Positions 18,146 to 26,601 of a stretch of 64,000 bases of DNA are shown here, one piece after another. This DNA is from Sinimarinibacterium flocculans. GTDB lineage: Bacteria > Pseudomonadota > Gammaproteobacteria > Nevskiales > Nevskiaceae. The stretch's first letter is position 1. Each line of letters opens with the position of its first letter. The notes below the pieces were generated by a model. The model had not been told where the DNA came from, made no database searches, and saw only the letters and a list, made by a program, of their open reading frames with translations. The stretch lies in NCBI RefSeq assembly GCF_003201205.1, contig NZ_QICN01000003.1:434001-498000 (forward strand). The letters are read 5' to 3'. The position numbers were made by a program, and so were the translations under genes.

Positions 18146-18979
18146 TCAGTCGCGCAGGTAACGGTCCAGAAAGTCGATCGCGCGATCGCGCGCCTCGCCG
18201 GGAAGGAAGAAGCCGACGATGTGGCCGCGCATTGGCAGCCAGTGCAGCTCGTTCGGCACACCGGCATCGTCGAGCGCGGCCTGCAGGCGTCGCGCATGCT
18301 CGGTGGCGACGATCCAGTCCCAGCGCGCGTGGTAGATGAAGGTCGGCGGCGCGTCCGCCGTCACCTGGTGTAGCGGCGAAGCCGCGCGATAGGCGTCGGG
18401 CATGTCGTCGAAGGGGCCGCCCATCAGCGCCTCCACCAACGGACTGGTGGACGCATAAAGCAGGTCCGCGGGATTGCCGCCGGACACCACCACACGCACG
18501 CGCGGGGCGTCGGTGACCAGCGCCGCGAGCGAAGCCAAGTGCGCGCCGGCCGAGTAGCCCCAGATGCCGAGCCTCCCGGCATCGATGTCCAGCGCATCGG
18601 CCTCGCGCGCCAGCCAGCGCAGCGCCAGCTGCACGTCCTCGAGCTGCGCCGGAAAGCGCCAGTCCGGCACCAGCCGGTACTGCACGCTGAACGAGGCGTA
18701 ACCGCGCGCCGCCAGCGCCTCTGCGAAACCGCGCATGTGCCCCGGTTTGCCGCTCTTCCAGCTCCCGCCATGCACCAGCACGACGAGCGGACAGCGGCTG
18801 CATCCGTCGGGTCGCACCAGGTCGCCGGCGAGCGGCTGCGGCCAGTCGGGTGGCGAGAAGACCAGGCCCTCGTCGACGCGCATCGCCGCCGAAGCACCGC
18901 AGCCCGTCAGCCCCATGCCCAGGCACAGATACAGGGCTAGGGTCACGATCGGCTGGATCAGCGTGCGCAGCATGGACAT
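18146..18979 (-). CDS. Lipoprotein alpha/beta hydrolase
   Basis: A 277-residue protein with the lipobox GLTGCGAS and an esterase/lipase fold: oxyanion segment VLVHGGSWKSG, nucleophile elbow GYSAG, acid in HARWDWIV, and His in MRGHIVGFF. This matches the BD-FAE/Est-type group of carboxylesterases. The substrate is not predictable. The ATG at 18979 has CGGAAG upstream; an ATG at 18973 is an alternative. It converges with the DUF819 gene. Confidence 0.87.
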   Translation of the reverse strand: MSMLRTLIQPIVTLALYLCLGMGLTGCGASAAMRVDEGLVFSPPDWPQPLAGDLVRPDGCSRCPLVVLVHGGSWKSGKPGHMRGFAEALAARGYASFSVQYRLVPDWRFPAQLEDVQLALRWLAREADALDIDAGRLGIWGYSAGAHLASLAALVTDAPRVRVVVSGGNPADLLYASTSPLVEALMGGPFDDMPDAYRAASPLHQVTADAPPTFIYHARWDWIVATEHARRLQAALDDAGVPNELHWLPMRGHIVGFFLPGEARDRAIDFLDRYLRD

Positions 18980-19008
18980 CGGCGACTTCCGGGCAGGGAT
19001 GCCGGCCA

Positions 19009-19914
19009 CTACGCCACGACGCCGAGTGCGGATGCAAGCCACGGCCCGGCGTGATCCAGCGCCAGCCCGGCGAAGATCGCGAACCCGAAGCGGTTGTTGT
19101 CGAGAAACGCCGCGAAGCAGGCGGCCGGATCGCGGCTGCGCGTGCGCTGCCACTGCCGCAGCGCGAGCACCGCCGCCACCAGCAGGCCACCGAAGAACAG
19201 CGGGCCACGCCCGTCGGCGATCCCCAGTCCGCCCAGCAACAGCAGGCACAGCGCCTGCAGCACGGCGATGAGCAGACGATCGCGCGTGCCGAACAGGATC
19301 GCCGAGGACTTCACGCCGATCTTCAGGTCGTCCGCGCGGTCGGCCATCGCGTAGTAGGTGTCGTAGGCCACGACCCAGCACAGGTTCGCCGCCATCAGCA
19401 CCAGCACCTCGCCCCAGGCGATCTCGTGGCGCACCGCCGCGTAGGCCATGGGAATGCCCCAGGAGAACGCCACGCCGAGTACCGCCTGCGGCATGCTGAT
19501 CCAGCGCTTGGTGAACGGGTACAGCGCGGCGAGTACCGCCGCAGGCACCGACAGCGCCAGCGCCAGCGTGTTCTTCAGCGACGTGAGCAGGCCGAAGGCC
19601 ACCAGCGACACCACCACGAACAGCCGCACCGCCTCGGCCGGCGTCACCCGGCCCGCCGCCACCGGCCGCTGCTGTGTGCGCGCGACATGCGGGTCGAACT
19701 CGCGGTCGGCAAAGTCGTTGATCGCGCAGCCGGCCGAACGCATCAGCACGGTGCCGAGCACGAACACGGCAAGCACGTGCAGATCCGGAACACCGTCGGC
19801 CGCGAACCATAGCGCCCACAGCGTCGGCCACAGCAGCAGCCAGATGCCGATGGGCCGGTCCAGCCGCATCAGCAGGGCGTAGTCGCGCAGCTTGTCGAGC
19901 GTCGGGGCGTTCAT
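19009..19914 (-). CDS. ubiA: 4-hydroxybenzoate polyprenyltransferase
   Basis: UbiA attaches the polyprenyl tail to 4-hydroxybenzoate in ubiquinone synthesis at the inner membrane. The 301-residue protein has the first Asp-rich motif NDFADREFD with HVARTQQRPVA after it, the second motif YDTYYAMADRADD, and eight or nine membrane helices. Length and motif spacing are normal. The start ATG at 19914 opens MNAPTLDKLRDYALLMRLDR, typical of the family. Confidence 0.96.
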   Translation of the reverse strand: MNAPTLDKLRDYALLMRLDRPIGIWLLLWPTLWALWFAADGVPDLHVLAVFVLGTVLMRSAGCAINDFADREFDPHVARTQQRPVAAGRVTPAEAVRLFVVVSLVAFGLLTSLKNTLALALSVPAAVLAALYPFTKRWISMPQAVLGVAFSWGIPMAYAAVRHEIAWGEVLVLMAANLCWVVAYDTYYAMADRADDLKIGVKSSAILFGTRDRLLIAVLQALCLLLLGGLGIADGRGPLFFGGLLVAAVLALRQWQRTRSRDPAACFAAFLDNNRFGFAIFAGLALDHAGPWLASALGVVA

Positions 19915-19964
19915 TGCGCGCCGAAGATTAGCGGCACTTGCGCTGCCGCGCTCGCATAGCCGGG

Positions 19965-21980
19965 TCAGCGAGACGTTCGCCGCACCACGAACAGCCGACG
20001 GCGCCCGCAGACAGCCGCGAGGAGCAACCACAACAGCGTGGCCGGCATCGCCCCGCCGCCACCGCCGCGGCTTTCGTCGTCCGCGATCGTCACGGTCGTT
20101 CGGTCCGGCGCCACGACCGCGCCGCCGCCATCGGCGCCGGTGAGCACGACATCGAAGGTTTCGTCCGCTTCCTCGATCGCGTCGTCGACGAGGCTCACCG
20201 GAAAGCTTGCGCGCGACGTACCTTCCCGGAACACGAACGTGCCTCCGCCGCCGAAATCGGTTCCGGCCGTAGCGGTCCCCGCCTCGGCCGCAAAGCTCAC
20301 GGTGAGGTCGCCGACGCAGCCATCGTCGCGCCGCACCTCGATCAGCACCTCTGCATCCGGCTCGGGCGCGATACGCGCCGTGGCGACGACGCTCACCGTG
20401 CCCGGTGCACCTACCCATGTGTTGTCTGCCAGCGTGTCGTTGCCACCCACCGAATCGAACTGCTGGCTGGTCACCGACGCACGCGCCTCGGCGTCGAGGC
20501 ACAGCGTATCCGGCCGCAGCAGCCGTAAGACCAGGCTGCGCTCATCGCCGGCGGGCAGCGAAGCGGCCGGCACACAACGCAGTGTCGCCGTCCCGCTGCA
20601 CTGCCAGCCATCCGTCTCCACGTCGATGAGGCTGTGTCCCGCGGGCAGCGTAATCTGAGCCAGCACACCATCGGCTTGGCCGATGCCCGGGCCGGCAGGC
20701 ATCCGCGTGTTCGTCACGGTCACCTCATAGCGGCCCTCGCTCGACCCGGGAGCCCCCGACGCGCCGTCGTCGATCGCGATTGCCAGATCGACATCGGCGG
20801 GCCCCGTCATCCGGCGGACGAAGGCATTGCGATCGGCCTCGTCCGTGCGCGTCGTCAGTTGCCACGCGATCACGGCATCGCCATCCGCATCCAGCGCGAC
20901 ATCGGGCCCCTCGACACTGGCGCCGTCCACCGCGGCGACGACGACGCCCGGCGCGGTCGCAGCGCCTGAGGCGTCAAAGCTCTGGGCAAACAACTCCGTG
21001 AAGCTCTTCGCAGCCCAGACGATGACCGCATCGCCGTCCGCATCGACATCCACAGAGACGCCGTCTACCGTGCCGGCGAAAACCTCCGTCTCGCCCTCCA
21101 GCGGCGCTCCTGTGGCGTCGTATCGCCGGCGCAGCACCCGGTCGGCCGCCTCGCCAACCCACGTCACGATGAATGCACCGGTGCCGTCCACCGCCAGGTC
21201 TGCGGCACGAACGCCAGCGGCAACGTTGACCTGGCTAACCGGCCCCGGCGGTCCGTTCAACGGCAGCCGCCTCCAGAACAGGTCATCAGCGAACACCCAG
21301 ACGATCACGGCGTCGCCACTGTCGTCGATGCCGATGCGCACGCGCGGCACCTCGCCGGTGCTTCCGATACTCACTACCGGCGCCGGCGCCGCGACCGTGG
21401 CCCCGTCGCTGTCGAGGCGGATCGCTCGCACCTCGACGAGGCCTTCGTCCGGCCCTTCGCTCCAGACGATGATCGCCCTGCCATCGGGCGCCACCGCCAC
21501 TTCCGGCCCGAGCGAGGCGCGGATGCCGAGCTCGATGCTCGTCGCCGGCCCGAGTGCGGCGCCGACAGGGGAGTAGCGGCGAAAGAGCAGCCGCGACCCC
21601 GGCTCAGTGGCAGAGGTCTGCGACATCCAGACCGCCGTGCTCACACCGGCACCGTCGATGCCGACCACGGTGTCCGAGTAGGACGTATCGGGAACACCGA
21701 AATACAGATTTTGCTGCGCGCCGCGCGCAGTGCCGTCCGCCCGGTAGAAGCGGACCCGGCCCTGCGCCGCCGGCGGATTCCCCGTGCGGGCCAGCTCGAG
21801 CCAGCCAACGACGGTATCGCCCGTGGCCGACACGGCCACCCGCGGCCGCAGCACGTCGAAGTCGGTGGCCGCATTCACCTGCTGCGCCTCGCCGCGGAAC
21901 TCGCCGCGCTCGAGCGCCGCGCCTTCTGCCGTCCATACCAACGCCGCCACCAACACGCTGCTCATCCGCAATGCCAGCAT
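19965..21980 (-). CDS. Secreted repeat protein with Calx-beta domain and GlyGly-CTERM-like tail
   Basis: A 671-residue protein with a signal peptide and repeated strands ending in D.VIVW or AVIAW (for example GDAVIVWVF, GDAVIVWAA), read as propeller-like blades. Around residues 415-560 is a DUF11/CARDB-like segment with Cys pairs. At about 565-635 is a Calx-beta domain (FAAEAGTATAGTDFGGGGTFVF). The end is GGGGGAMPATLLWLLLAAV followed by a strongly basic tail, the layout of a GlyGly-CTERM sorting signal cut by rhombosortase. The ATG at 21980 has GGGAGGGG upstream. It probably ends up at the surface. It resembles the lipoprotein at 45609-46853 in its blades. Confidence 0.82.
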   Translation of the reverse strand: MLALRMSSVLVAALVWTAEGAALERGEFRGEAQQVNAATDFDVLRPRVAVSATGDTVVGWLELARTGNPPAAQGRVRFYRADGTARGAQQNLYFGVPDTSYSDTVVGIDGAGVSTAVWMSQTSATEPGSRLLFRRYSPVGAALGPATSIELGIRASLGPEVAVAPDGRAIIVWSEGPDEGLVEVRAIRLDSDGATVAAPAPVVSIGSTGEVPRVRIGIDDSGDAVIVWVFADDLFWRRLPLNGPPGPVSQVNVAAGVRAADLAVDGTGAFIVTWVGEAADRVLRRRYDATGAPLEGETEVFAGTVDGVSVDVDADGDAVIVWAAKSFTELFAQSFDASGAATAPGVVVAAVDGASVEGPDVALDADGDAVIAWQLTTRTDEADRNAFVRRMTGPADVDLAIAIDDGASGAPGSSEGRYEVTVTNTRMPAGPGIGQADGVLAQITLPAGHSLIDVETDGWQCSGTATLRCVPAASLPAGDERSLVLRLLRPDTLCLDAEARASVTSQQFDSVGGNDTLADNTWVGAPGTVSVVATARIAPEPDAEVLIEVRRDDGCVGDLTVSFAAEAGTATAGTDFGGGGTFVFREGTSRASFPVSLVDDAIEEADETFDVVLTGADGGGAVVAPDRTTVTIADDESRGGGGGAMPATLLWLLLAAVCGRRRLFVVRRTSR

Positions 21981-22079
21981 GAGAACCCCTCCCTGATGTG
22001 CCGGCGGCACTGACGCCGCCGATATTCCGCGCCCCATGAGTCACACCGTCCGGATCAGCCCGCCCGACCCCACCGGTTG

Positions 22080-22610
22080 CTAGCGTCCGCCCAGGCAACC
22101 GTTGATGCCGAGTGGCAGGTCGAAGCACGGGTCATCGGCGTCGCCGGGGCTATCGTTGTCACCGTTGCCCTGGACGGTCGGGTTGCTGTCTTCGACGGCG
22201 TCGCCCACCGCGTAGACCACCAGGGCCAGCGCCGCGCCGAGGCCGAGCGCAATCATGCCGATGCGCGTGCCCCAGTTGCCGGAGCTGTCCTCCGACTGCG
22301 ACGAGTCGGCGCCCAGCGACAGCCCAATGAGCCGCAGATCCTTCGCCGTGCCATCGAGTCTGAGTTCGAAGACAGCGGGCTTGTCGACCGCCATGGCCAG
22401 CTCGTCCGCACCCGCCGTCGCCCACAGGCGCTGCCAGCCCCGATCGTTCGGGAACAGGCCAAGACTCAGCGACGGCGTAGCCTGGTTCGCCCCGGCGCCG
22501 AAGGTCCAAGCGAGGCGCGCCCCCGGCTCGACCCATTGCGTCTCGCCAGCCAGTGCCGGCCACGCCACGACGCAGGCGAGTGCGCCTGCCGCAATCGATG
22601 AACGCTTCAT
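22080..22610 (-). CDS. Exported protein of unknown function with one membrane helix
   Basis: A 176-residue protein with a signal peptide (ALACVVAWPALAGE). Residues 22-110 look like a secreted beta domain; residues 115-140 (IGMIALGLGAALALVVYAVGDAV) are a membrane helix; the tail is rich in Asp/Asn and ends CFDLPLGINGCLGGR with two Cys. No family is recognised. A strong AAAGGGGGGATC site precedes the ATG. It lies 99 bases upstream of the Calx-beta gene and may share its transcript. Confidence 0.7.
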   Translation of the reverse strand: MKRSSIAAGALACVVAWPALAGETQWVEPGARLAWTFGAGANQATPSLSLGLFPNDRGWQRLWATAGADELAMAVDKPAVFELRLDGTAKDLRLIGLSLGADSSQSEDSSGNWGTRIGMIALGLGAALALVVYAVGDAVEDSNPTVQGNGDNDSPGDADDPCFDLPLGINGCLGGR

Positions 22611-22796
22611 GATCCCCCCTTTGGCGCTGGCGCCGGTTTCTTGTCTGCGTCCCCGTTGCTGCCGACACGGGCCGCACGAGCGATGCTAGCCACGCGCAAG
22701 ACGGCGCGCCATCGCGATCGGCGGGGGAACTGAGTGCTGGATCGCAGTGCGGAGCGCGTCGTCCGCGTGGCCTGCCGTGCCGGGCTTCCGGCGTGC

Positions 22797-23159
22797 TCAG
22801 GCAGGCAGGCGCGACTGGAACGACACCTGCAGGCCACCCGGCGCCTTGAGCATGTAGATGCGCTCGCCGTGCGCGTCCATCGGCCCTTCCGGCGACAGGC
22901 CGTTGGCACGTGCATGCGCCGCAAACGCATCGGCGTCGTCGACGACCACCTGCAGCATCGTGCCCTCCGGCATCTGCGGGCCGGCCGGCCACAGCTCGAT
23001 CCAGCTCTCGCCGGCCGGGAACACCGCGCCGGCGAACGGCTCGGCGGCGATGCCGAAGGCGCTCAGGTCCTTGCGCGACAGACCCAGCGCATCGAAGAAC
23101 GTCGCCTGTGCGGCGGCCTCGCCGCTCACCGTGCACCAGCGGATGCCCAGAACCTTCAT
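22797..23159 (-). CDS. VOC-fold protein
   Basis: A 120-residue protein with a glyoxalase/bleomycin-resistance fold, seen in GIRWCTVSGEAAAQATFFDALGL and in AHARANGLSPEGPMDAHGERIYMLKAPGG. The start ATG overlaps the amidohydrolase stop as ATGA, so the two are translationally coupled. No metal ligands can be assigned with confidence. Confidence 0.82.
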   Translation of the reverse strand: MKVLGIRWCTVSGEAAAQATFFDALGLSRKDLSAFGIAAEPFAGAVFPAGESWIELWPAGPQMPEGTMLQVVVDDADAFAAHARANGLSPEGPMDAHGERIYMLKAPGGLQVSFQSRLPA

Positions 23160-24244
23160 CGCGCACCTCCCGTTGGCGTGTCGTTGCGAGGCGCCGGCGC
23201 GCCGCCATGATGCGCGGCGATCTGTGCCTCGCTCAACCGCAGGAAGCGCGCGGCGTTGTGGTAGAGGATGTCGCGCTTCTGTTCCGCGGTGAGGAACGGC
23301 GCCTGCTCGATCGTCTCGATGGCGATGGGCAGCGTGTCCGGCCAGATCATCTGGTCGGAACCGAACAGGATGCGCTGGGCAAAGCCGGCATCCACGAGCT
23401 GCCGGAGCTGACGGTAGAAGTGCGCGCGCGGAAAGCCCCAGTTGTTCTGCGCCACGTCCACGTAGAGCTGCGGATGCGCGTACAGCAGCGCGATCATCTC
23501 TTCCACCAGCGGCGAGCCGTAGTGCATCACGTAGACACGCAGCTTCGGATGGCGCCGCAGCAGCGGGTCGATGTCGAGCGGCCGTCCCGCGGCCGGGCTG
23601 TAGCGGCTGCCCGGCATCACGTGCGTGCCGCCCGGCGGCCCTTCGCCCAGATGCAGCCCCACGGGGACGTCCAGCCGCTCGGCCAGCGCGAAGTACGGCG
23701 CCAGCCGCTCCGCCGTCGCCAGTTCGCCGTCGTACTGCGGGCTCACCTCCGCAAACAGCCGGATGCGCCCCTGCCGCACCTGCGCCTCCAGCGCATCGAG
23801 CGGCGGCAGATTGGCGTCGGAGAAATCCAGCGCCACCCAGTAGCGCCCGGGCGCGTGCGCCTCCCAGGCCTGCGCGTGGGCCAGGCTCGCGTCCAGCCCC
23901 TCGTCGCGCGTCACGTCGAGCACGCCGTAGACGTTGTGGCGCACCATCAGCTCGCCGGTGCGCCGGGCGTTCTGCTGGCCGCCCTGCACCGACATCAGCG
24001 GTCGCGCGCAGACGGCTGTCTTCTGCACCGTGATCGTCTCGCGCGGGTCCACCGGGGGAAAGCTCACCGCGTCCCGGTTGGTGCAGACCGTCTGCGGGCC
24101 GCCATAGCTCTGCGGGTCGCTCGCATGCAGGTGCATGTCGATCACCGGCAGCGGCTGCGCCTGCACTGCGACCGCCGCGACGGCCAGCGCCGGGCCCGCG
24201 AACCTCTGCCTGCGCCGGCTTCCCCTGACCTCGCTCCGCGCCAT
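23156..24244 (-). CDS. Secreted amidohydrolase (ACMSD-like TIM barrel)
   Basis: A 362-residue protein with a basic, signal-like N-terminus (FAGPALAVAAVAVQAQP). Metal-dependent hydrolase motifs follow: IDMHLHASD near residue 35, VGLHLGEG, YVMHYGSPLVEE, and RILFGSDQMIWPD near the end, with the C-terminal YHNAARFL typical of amidohydrolase 2 proteins. The substrate is unknown. It begins 3 bases after the ZIP gene stop and is coupled to the VOC gene, giving a ZIP-amidohydrolase-VOC unit; metal supply to the hydrolase is a possible link (inference). Confidence 0.87.
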   Translation of the reverse strand: MARSEVRGSRRRQRFAGPALAVAAVAVQAQPLPVIDMHLHASDPQSYGGPQTVCTNRDAVSFPPVDPRETITVQKTAVCARPLMSVQGGQQNARRTGELMVRHNVYGVLDVTRDEGLDASLAHAQAWEAHAPGRYWVALDFSDANLPPLDALEAQVRQGRIRLFAEVSPQYDGELATAERLAPYFALAERLDVPVGLHLGEGPPGGTHVMPGSRYSPAAGRPLDIDPLLRRHPKLRVYVMHYGSPLVEEMIALLYAHPQLYVDVAQNNWGFPRAHFYRQLRQLVDAGFAQRILFGSDQMIWPDTLPIAIETIEQAPFLTAEQKRDILYHNAARFLRLSEAQIAAHHGGAPAPRNDTPTGGAR

Positions 24245-24247
24245 CGC

Positions 24248-24967
24248 TCAGCCTCCGTGCACCAGCAGATGTCCGACCAGCCCCGCCAGGAACCCGGCCA
24301 CCGCACCCAGCGGAGGCGCCCAGTGATTCTTCAGCCGCACCTGCGGCGCGATGTCCTGGAAGATCAGGTACAGGATGCCGCCGGCCGCGAACAGCATGAT
24401 CCCCGACACGATCGCCGGCTGCGAGGACAGCAGGAAGTGCCCCGCGATGCCGAACACCGGCCCCAGCAGCGCCATGAGCGTGAACGCGCCGATCAGCTTC
24501 GCCGATCCATAGTGCGTGGCACGCGACAGTTCGCGATAGGCGTTGAAGCCCTCCGGCACGTTCTGCAACGCGATGATCGCCGCCAGCACGATGCCGGCCG
24601 AGCGTGAGGTCACGAAGGTCGCGCCCAGCGCCAGCGCCTCCGGCACGAAGTCCGCCAGCATCGCCACCAGCTGCCCCATCGGCGTGCCGTTGCGCGCCAG
24701 TGCGCGGTCCAGCGCCATGAACGCCAGCGCCCCGGCCGCGAAGCAGACCGAGACCGTGACGGTCGACAATCCCCGCACACCCTCCGGCACCAGCACCAGC
24801 GCCACCGCGGCCAGCAATGCGCCACCGCCAAAGGCGATGACCCCGTGACGGAACTCGCTCTCCAACCAGCGCGGCCGGATGCGCTCCGCGCTCGCCAGTG
24901 CCGCACCCGCCGGCATCGCCAGCCCGGCCAGCAAGGTAATCAGGCCGATTTGCAGCCAGTCGCTCAT
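24248..24967 (-). CDS. ZIP family metal transporter
   Basis: A 239-residue protein with about eight helices. The metal pathway is shown by ALQNVPEGFNAY in helix IV and GILYLIFQDIAP in helix V, which replace the common HNxPEG and HExPE forms, plus DFVPEALALGA. The first His is replaced by Gln (LQNVPEG), so metal preference may differ from zinc. A role in import of a divalent metal into the cytoplasm is inferred from the family. It opens the ZIP-amidohydrolase-VOC unit. Confidence 0.88.
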   Translation of the reverse strand: MSDWLQIGLITLLAGLAMPAGAALASAERIRPRWLESEFRHGVIAFGGGALLAAVALVLVPEGVRGLSTVTVSVCFAAGALAFMALDRALARNGTPMGQLVAMLADFVPEALALGATFVTSRSAGIVLAAIIALQNVPEGFNAYRELSRATHYGSAKLIGAFTLMALLGPVFGIAGHFLLSSQPAIVSGIMLFAAGGILYLIFQDIAPQVRLKNHWAPPLGAVAGFLAGLVGHLLVHGG

Positions 24968-25215
24968 GCGTGACGTACCCCAAGAGCTGTCGCTTCAGCG
25001 CTTCCCCGCGTCCTACGCGACGGTGCGACGGTGCGACGGTGCGACGGAGTAAGCTGCAGGCAGGCGCTCAACGTAGAGTGTAGAAAAAGTCCGAACATCT
25101 CCGTCGACCTCGTAAAAAGGCCAGAAGACGCTCGCGACAGTTCGCTCAAGGCGCGCTCAACATTCTGAGCGGCATCCAAGGCGGCTGTCGTGCCCATGCT
25201 TTCGATTGTCGTCAC
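24964..25215 (-). CDS. Possible small cassette-borne protein
   Basis: An 83-residue frame from a GTG at 25215, preceded by AAAAGGTCC, to a stop overlapping the ZIP start as ATGA. It begins 23 bases after the right-hand core of the attC site, where a cassette gene is expected. The N-terminal 55 residues are helical; the C-terminus is encoded by an 8-base tandem repeat and is low in complexity. No family is recognised. It may be a decayed cassette or chance. Confidence 0.35.
   Translation of the reverse strand: MTTIESMGTTAALDAAQNVERALSELSRASSGLFTRSTEMFGLFLHSTLSACLQLTPSHRRTVAPSRRTRGSAEATALGVRHA
25017..25048. repeat. Four tandem copies of GCGACGGT
   Basis: GCGACGGT occurs three times in a row and a fourth copy ends in A. 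The unit is not a multiple of three, so copy-number change would shift the frame of the small coding region at 24964-25215. Confidence 0.9.
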
Positions 25216-25237
25216 GGTAGCGGACCTTTTCTACAGC

Positions 25238-25336
25238 CTCAACGCCTGAGTTCAGCTGCGTTTGAGGCGACGCCGCTTTTGGCGGCAGCAAAAAGAGGTG
25301 GCGGGTCAAACGTCAGCTGCAACGATTTGTTATGTG
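25238..25336 (-). repeat. Integron attC recombination site
   Basis: Read on the minus strand, the site begins ACATAAC (R'' core) and ends GGCGTTGAGG (R' core). The inner arms are GCAGCTGACGTTTGA and TCAAACGCAGCTGAAC, which pair except for a single extra A on the L'' side, the unpaired base that defines attC polarity. A central hairpin GCCGC-CAAAA-GCGGC caps the fold. R'' and R' each depart from RYYYAAC and GTTRRRY at one base. The stop codon of the 255-residue gene lies inside R'', as is usual in gene cassettes. Confidence 0.85.
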
Positions 25337-26097
25337 TTGCCTGCACTATTGCGTCCGATGGCTCTTTTAGTGAAAGCTTCAAGGCTGTCACCTTCCGTTT
25401 CGAATTCATCCGGCCATAGCCGCAAATTACCAAAGGCGTTGTGGAAATCATCCCACGTTAGGGATGCGGATTCGAACGGCTCACGGTTTCTCGCATAGTC
25501 GAACAAACGCGCAACCAAAGCCTGGAGCTCTCCCAATCGGTACATGTACACGAGAAGGTTCGGCCTATCCGGATTGAACCTATGGGATAGACGGCCGCCA
25601 TTCATGTAGTCCTGAAGCCTTGAGTCGTGCACTTGGAGCTTTGCAAGAATCTTCGCTAGGTAATCACCTACGGCTGGATCAGCATGACGTATGCAGTTCC
25701 CAAACACCTCTCTGTACTGGCCCGGCAGAGTGGGAATTACAAAATTCGGCCTTTCTCCGGGAGCCGAGTTCCAACCCAACCTGAATACTGCCGACGATTC
25801 CTCAAAGTAGGTAACTAATTCGCTGAGCGCGTGAGGGAGAAATGCCTTGGCAACTGCAAACTCACGCAGGCGCTGACGATCGGCATTGAATCTAGCGATA
25901 TAGAAAGCTGTGACACTGGAGGCTAGCGCAAGCATGCCGACATTGAGGCCCTGCCACCGATCCCACACGCTTTGGACATATTCCCAACTTCCGCGGCCTT
26001 CAACGAACGGCGCAACGAACATGAAGGCTACGTAAACGGCCGCCACAATAGCCAAAGGCACGCGGACAGAACGGGCAATCAACTCGGAGTTCATCAC
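25330..26097 (-). CDS. Cassette-encoded membrane protein of unknown function
   Basis: A 255-residue protein with two membrane helices (VPLAIVAAVYVAFMFVAPF and GLNVGMLALASSVTAFYIARF) and a cytoplasmic helical remainder. The layout resembles small membrane proteins found in cassettes and defence islands, but no family is recognised. Codon use is more AT-rich than in the neighbours. The start (MMNSEL) is about 30 bases after the GGGCGTTATG core of the upstream site, and the TAA stop is inside the downstream attC. Both positions are as expected for a mobile gene cassette. Confidence 0.8.
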   Translation of the reverse strand: MMNSELIARSVRVPLAIVAAVYVAFMFVAPFVEGRGSWEYVQSVWDRWQGLNVGMLALASSVTAFYIARFNADRQRLREFAVAKAFLPHALSELVTYFEESSAVFRLGWNSAPGERPNFVIPTLPGQYREVFGNCIRHADPAVGDYLAKILAKLQVHDSRLQDYMNGGRLSHRFNPDRPNLLVYMYRLGELQALVARLFDYARNREPFESASLTWDDFHNAFGNLRLWPDEFETEGDSLEAFTKRAIGRNSAGNT

Positions 26098-26125
26098 AGG
26101 TGCCGGAATTGAACGGGATTAAGAC

Positions 26126-26298
26126 ACATAACGCCCAATTGAGGAACCAGACCGGTTCCATAACTCAGCTATAGGTTCGATAACTTGCCCCCGAAGGCTG
26201 TAAGCGGCTGAGTCGCCTGGTTGCAGTTCAATCGGCTCCGCGATAGGGCGCTCGAAAGGGGCAGCCACCCAGCGGACAGATCAGGGATGAGGTTATGC
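26126..26298 (-). repeat. Degraded or long attC-like site
   Basis: On the minus strand the segment runs from GCATAACC, holding the DUF2442 stop codon, to GGGCGTTATGTG just before the 255-residue gene. The ends form the pair CATAAC/GTTATG and the right end looks like a classic attC right core. The inner arms do not pair well, so the site may be decayed. It fills the 195 bases between the two genes. Confidence 0.45.
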
Positions 26299-26601
26299 GG
26301 AGGGAATCGATCCGCGACCCGCCGGCTTAATTCTCAGATTGGGCACCGCTTCGAACGACGGCTTGCCGGCGAGCAGCCCGCGGATGCTGATGTCTTCGTC
26401 AAGCATCGGCCAGTGGATGCCCTGACCGTCCCCGAGAAGTTCGAACTTGGCGCGATCTTCCGGTCGCGCATTGGCCAGCCGCGGAAACCAAGTCAGCGGG
26501 ACGGAGAGTGTGCGCCCGTCCGTCAGCGCCACGACAAGCTCATCGTCCGTGCAATGAACATGTTCCGCGTGAGGATCATCTTGCAGCGCCAAAGAACTCA
26601 T
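26293..26601 (-). CDS. DUF2442 domain protein
   Basis: A 102-residue protein with the family core LVVALTDGRTLSVPLTWFPRLANA and the ending GIHWPMLDEDISIRGLLAG. DUF2442 proteins commonly follow DUF4160 genes and the pair behaves like a small two-gene module, possibly of toxin-antitoxin type; this is genomic association, not proof. Its start lies inside the end of the DUF4160 gene (26-base overlap). Its stop lies inside the attC-like repeat. Confidence 0.85.
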   Translation of the reverse strand: MSSLALQDDPHAEHVHCTDDELVVALTDGRTLSVPLTWFPRLANARPEDRAKFELLGDGQGIHWPMLDEDISIRGLLAGKPSFEAVPNLRIKPAGRGSIPSA

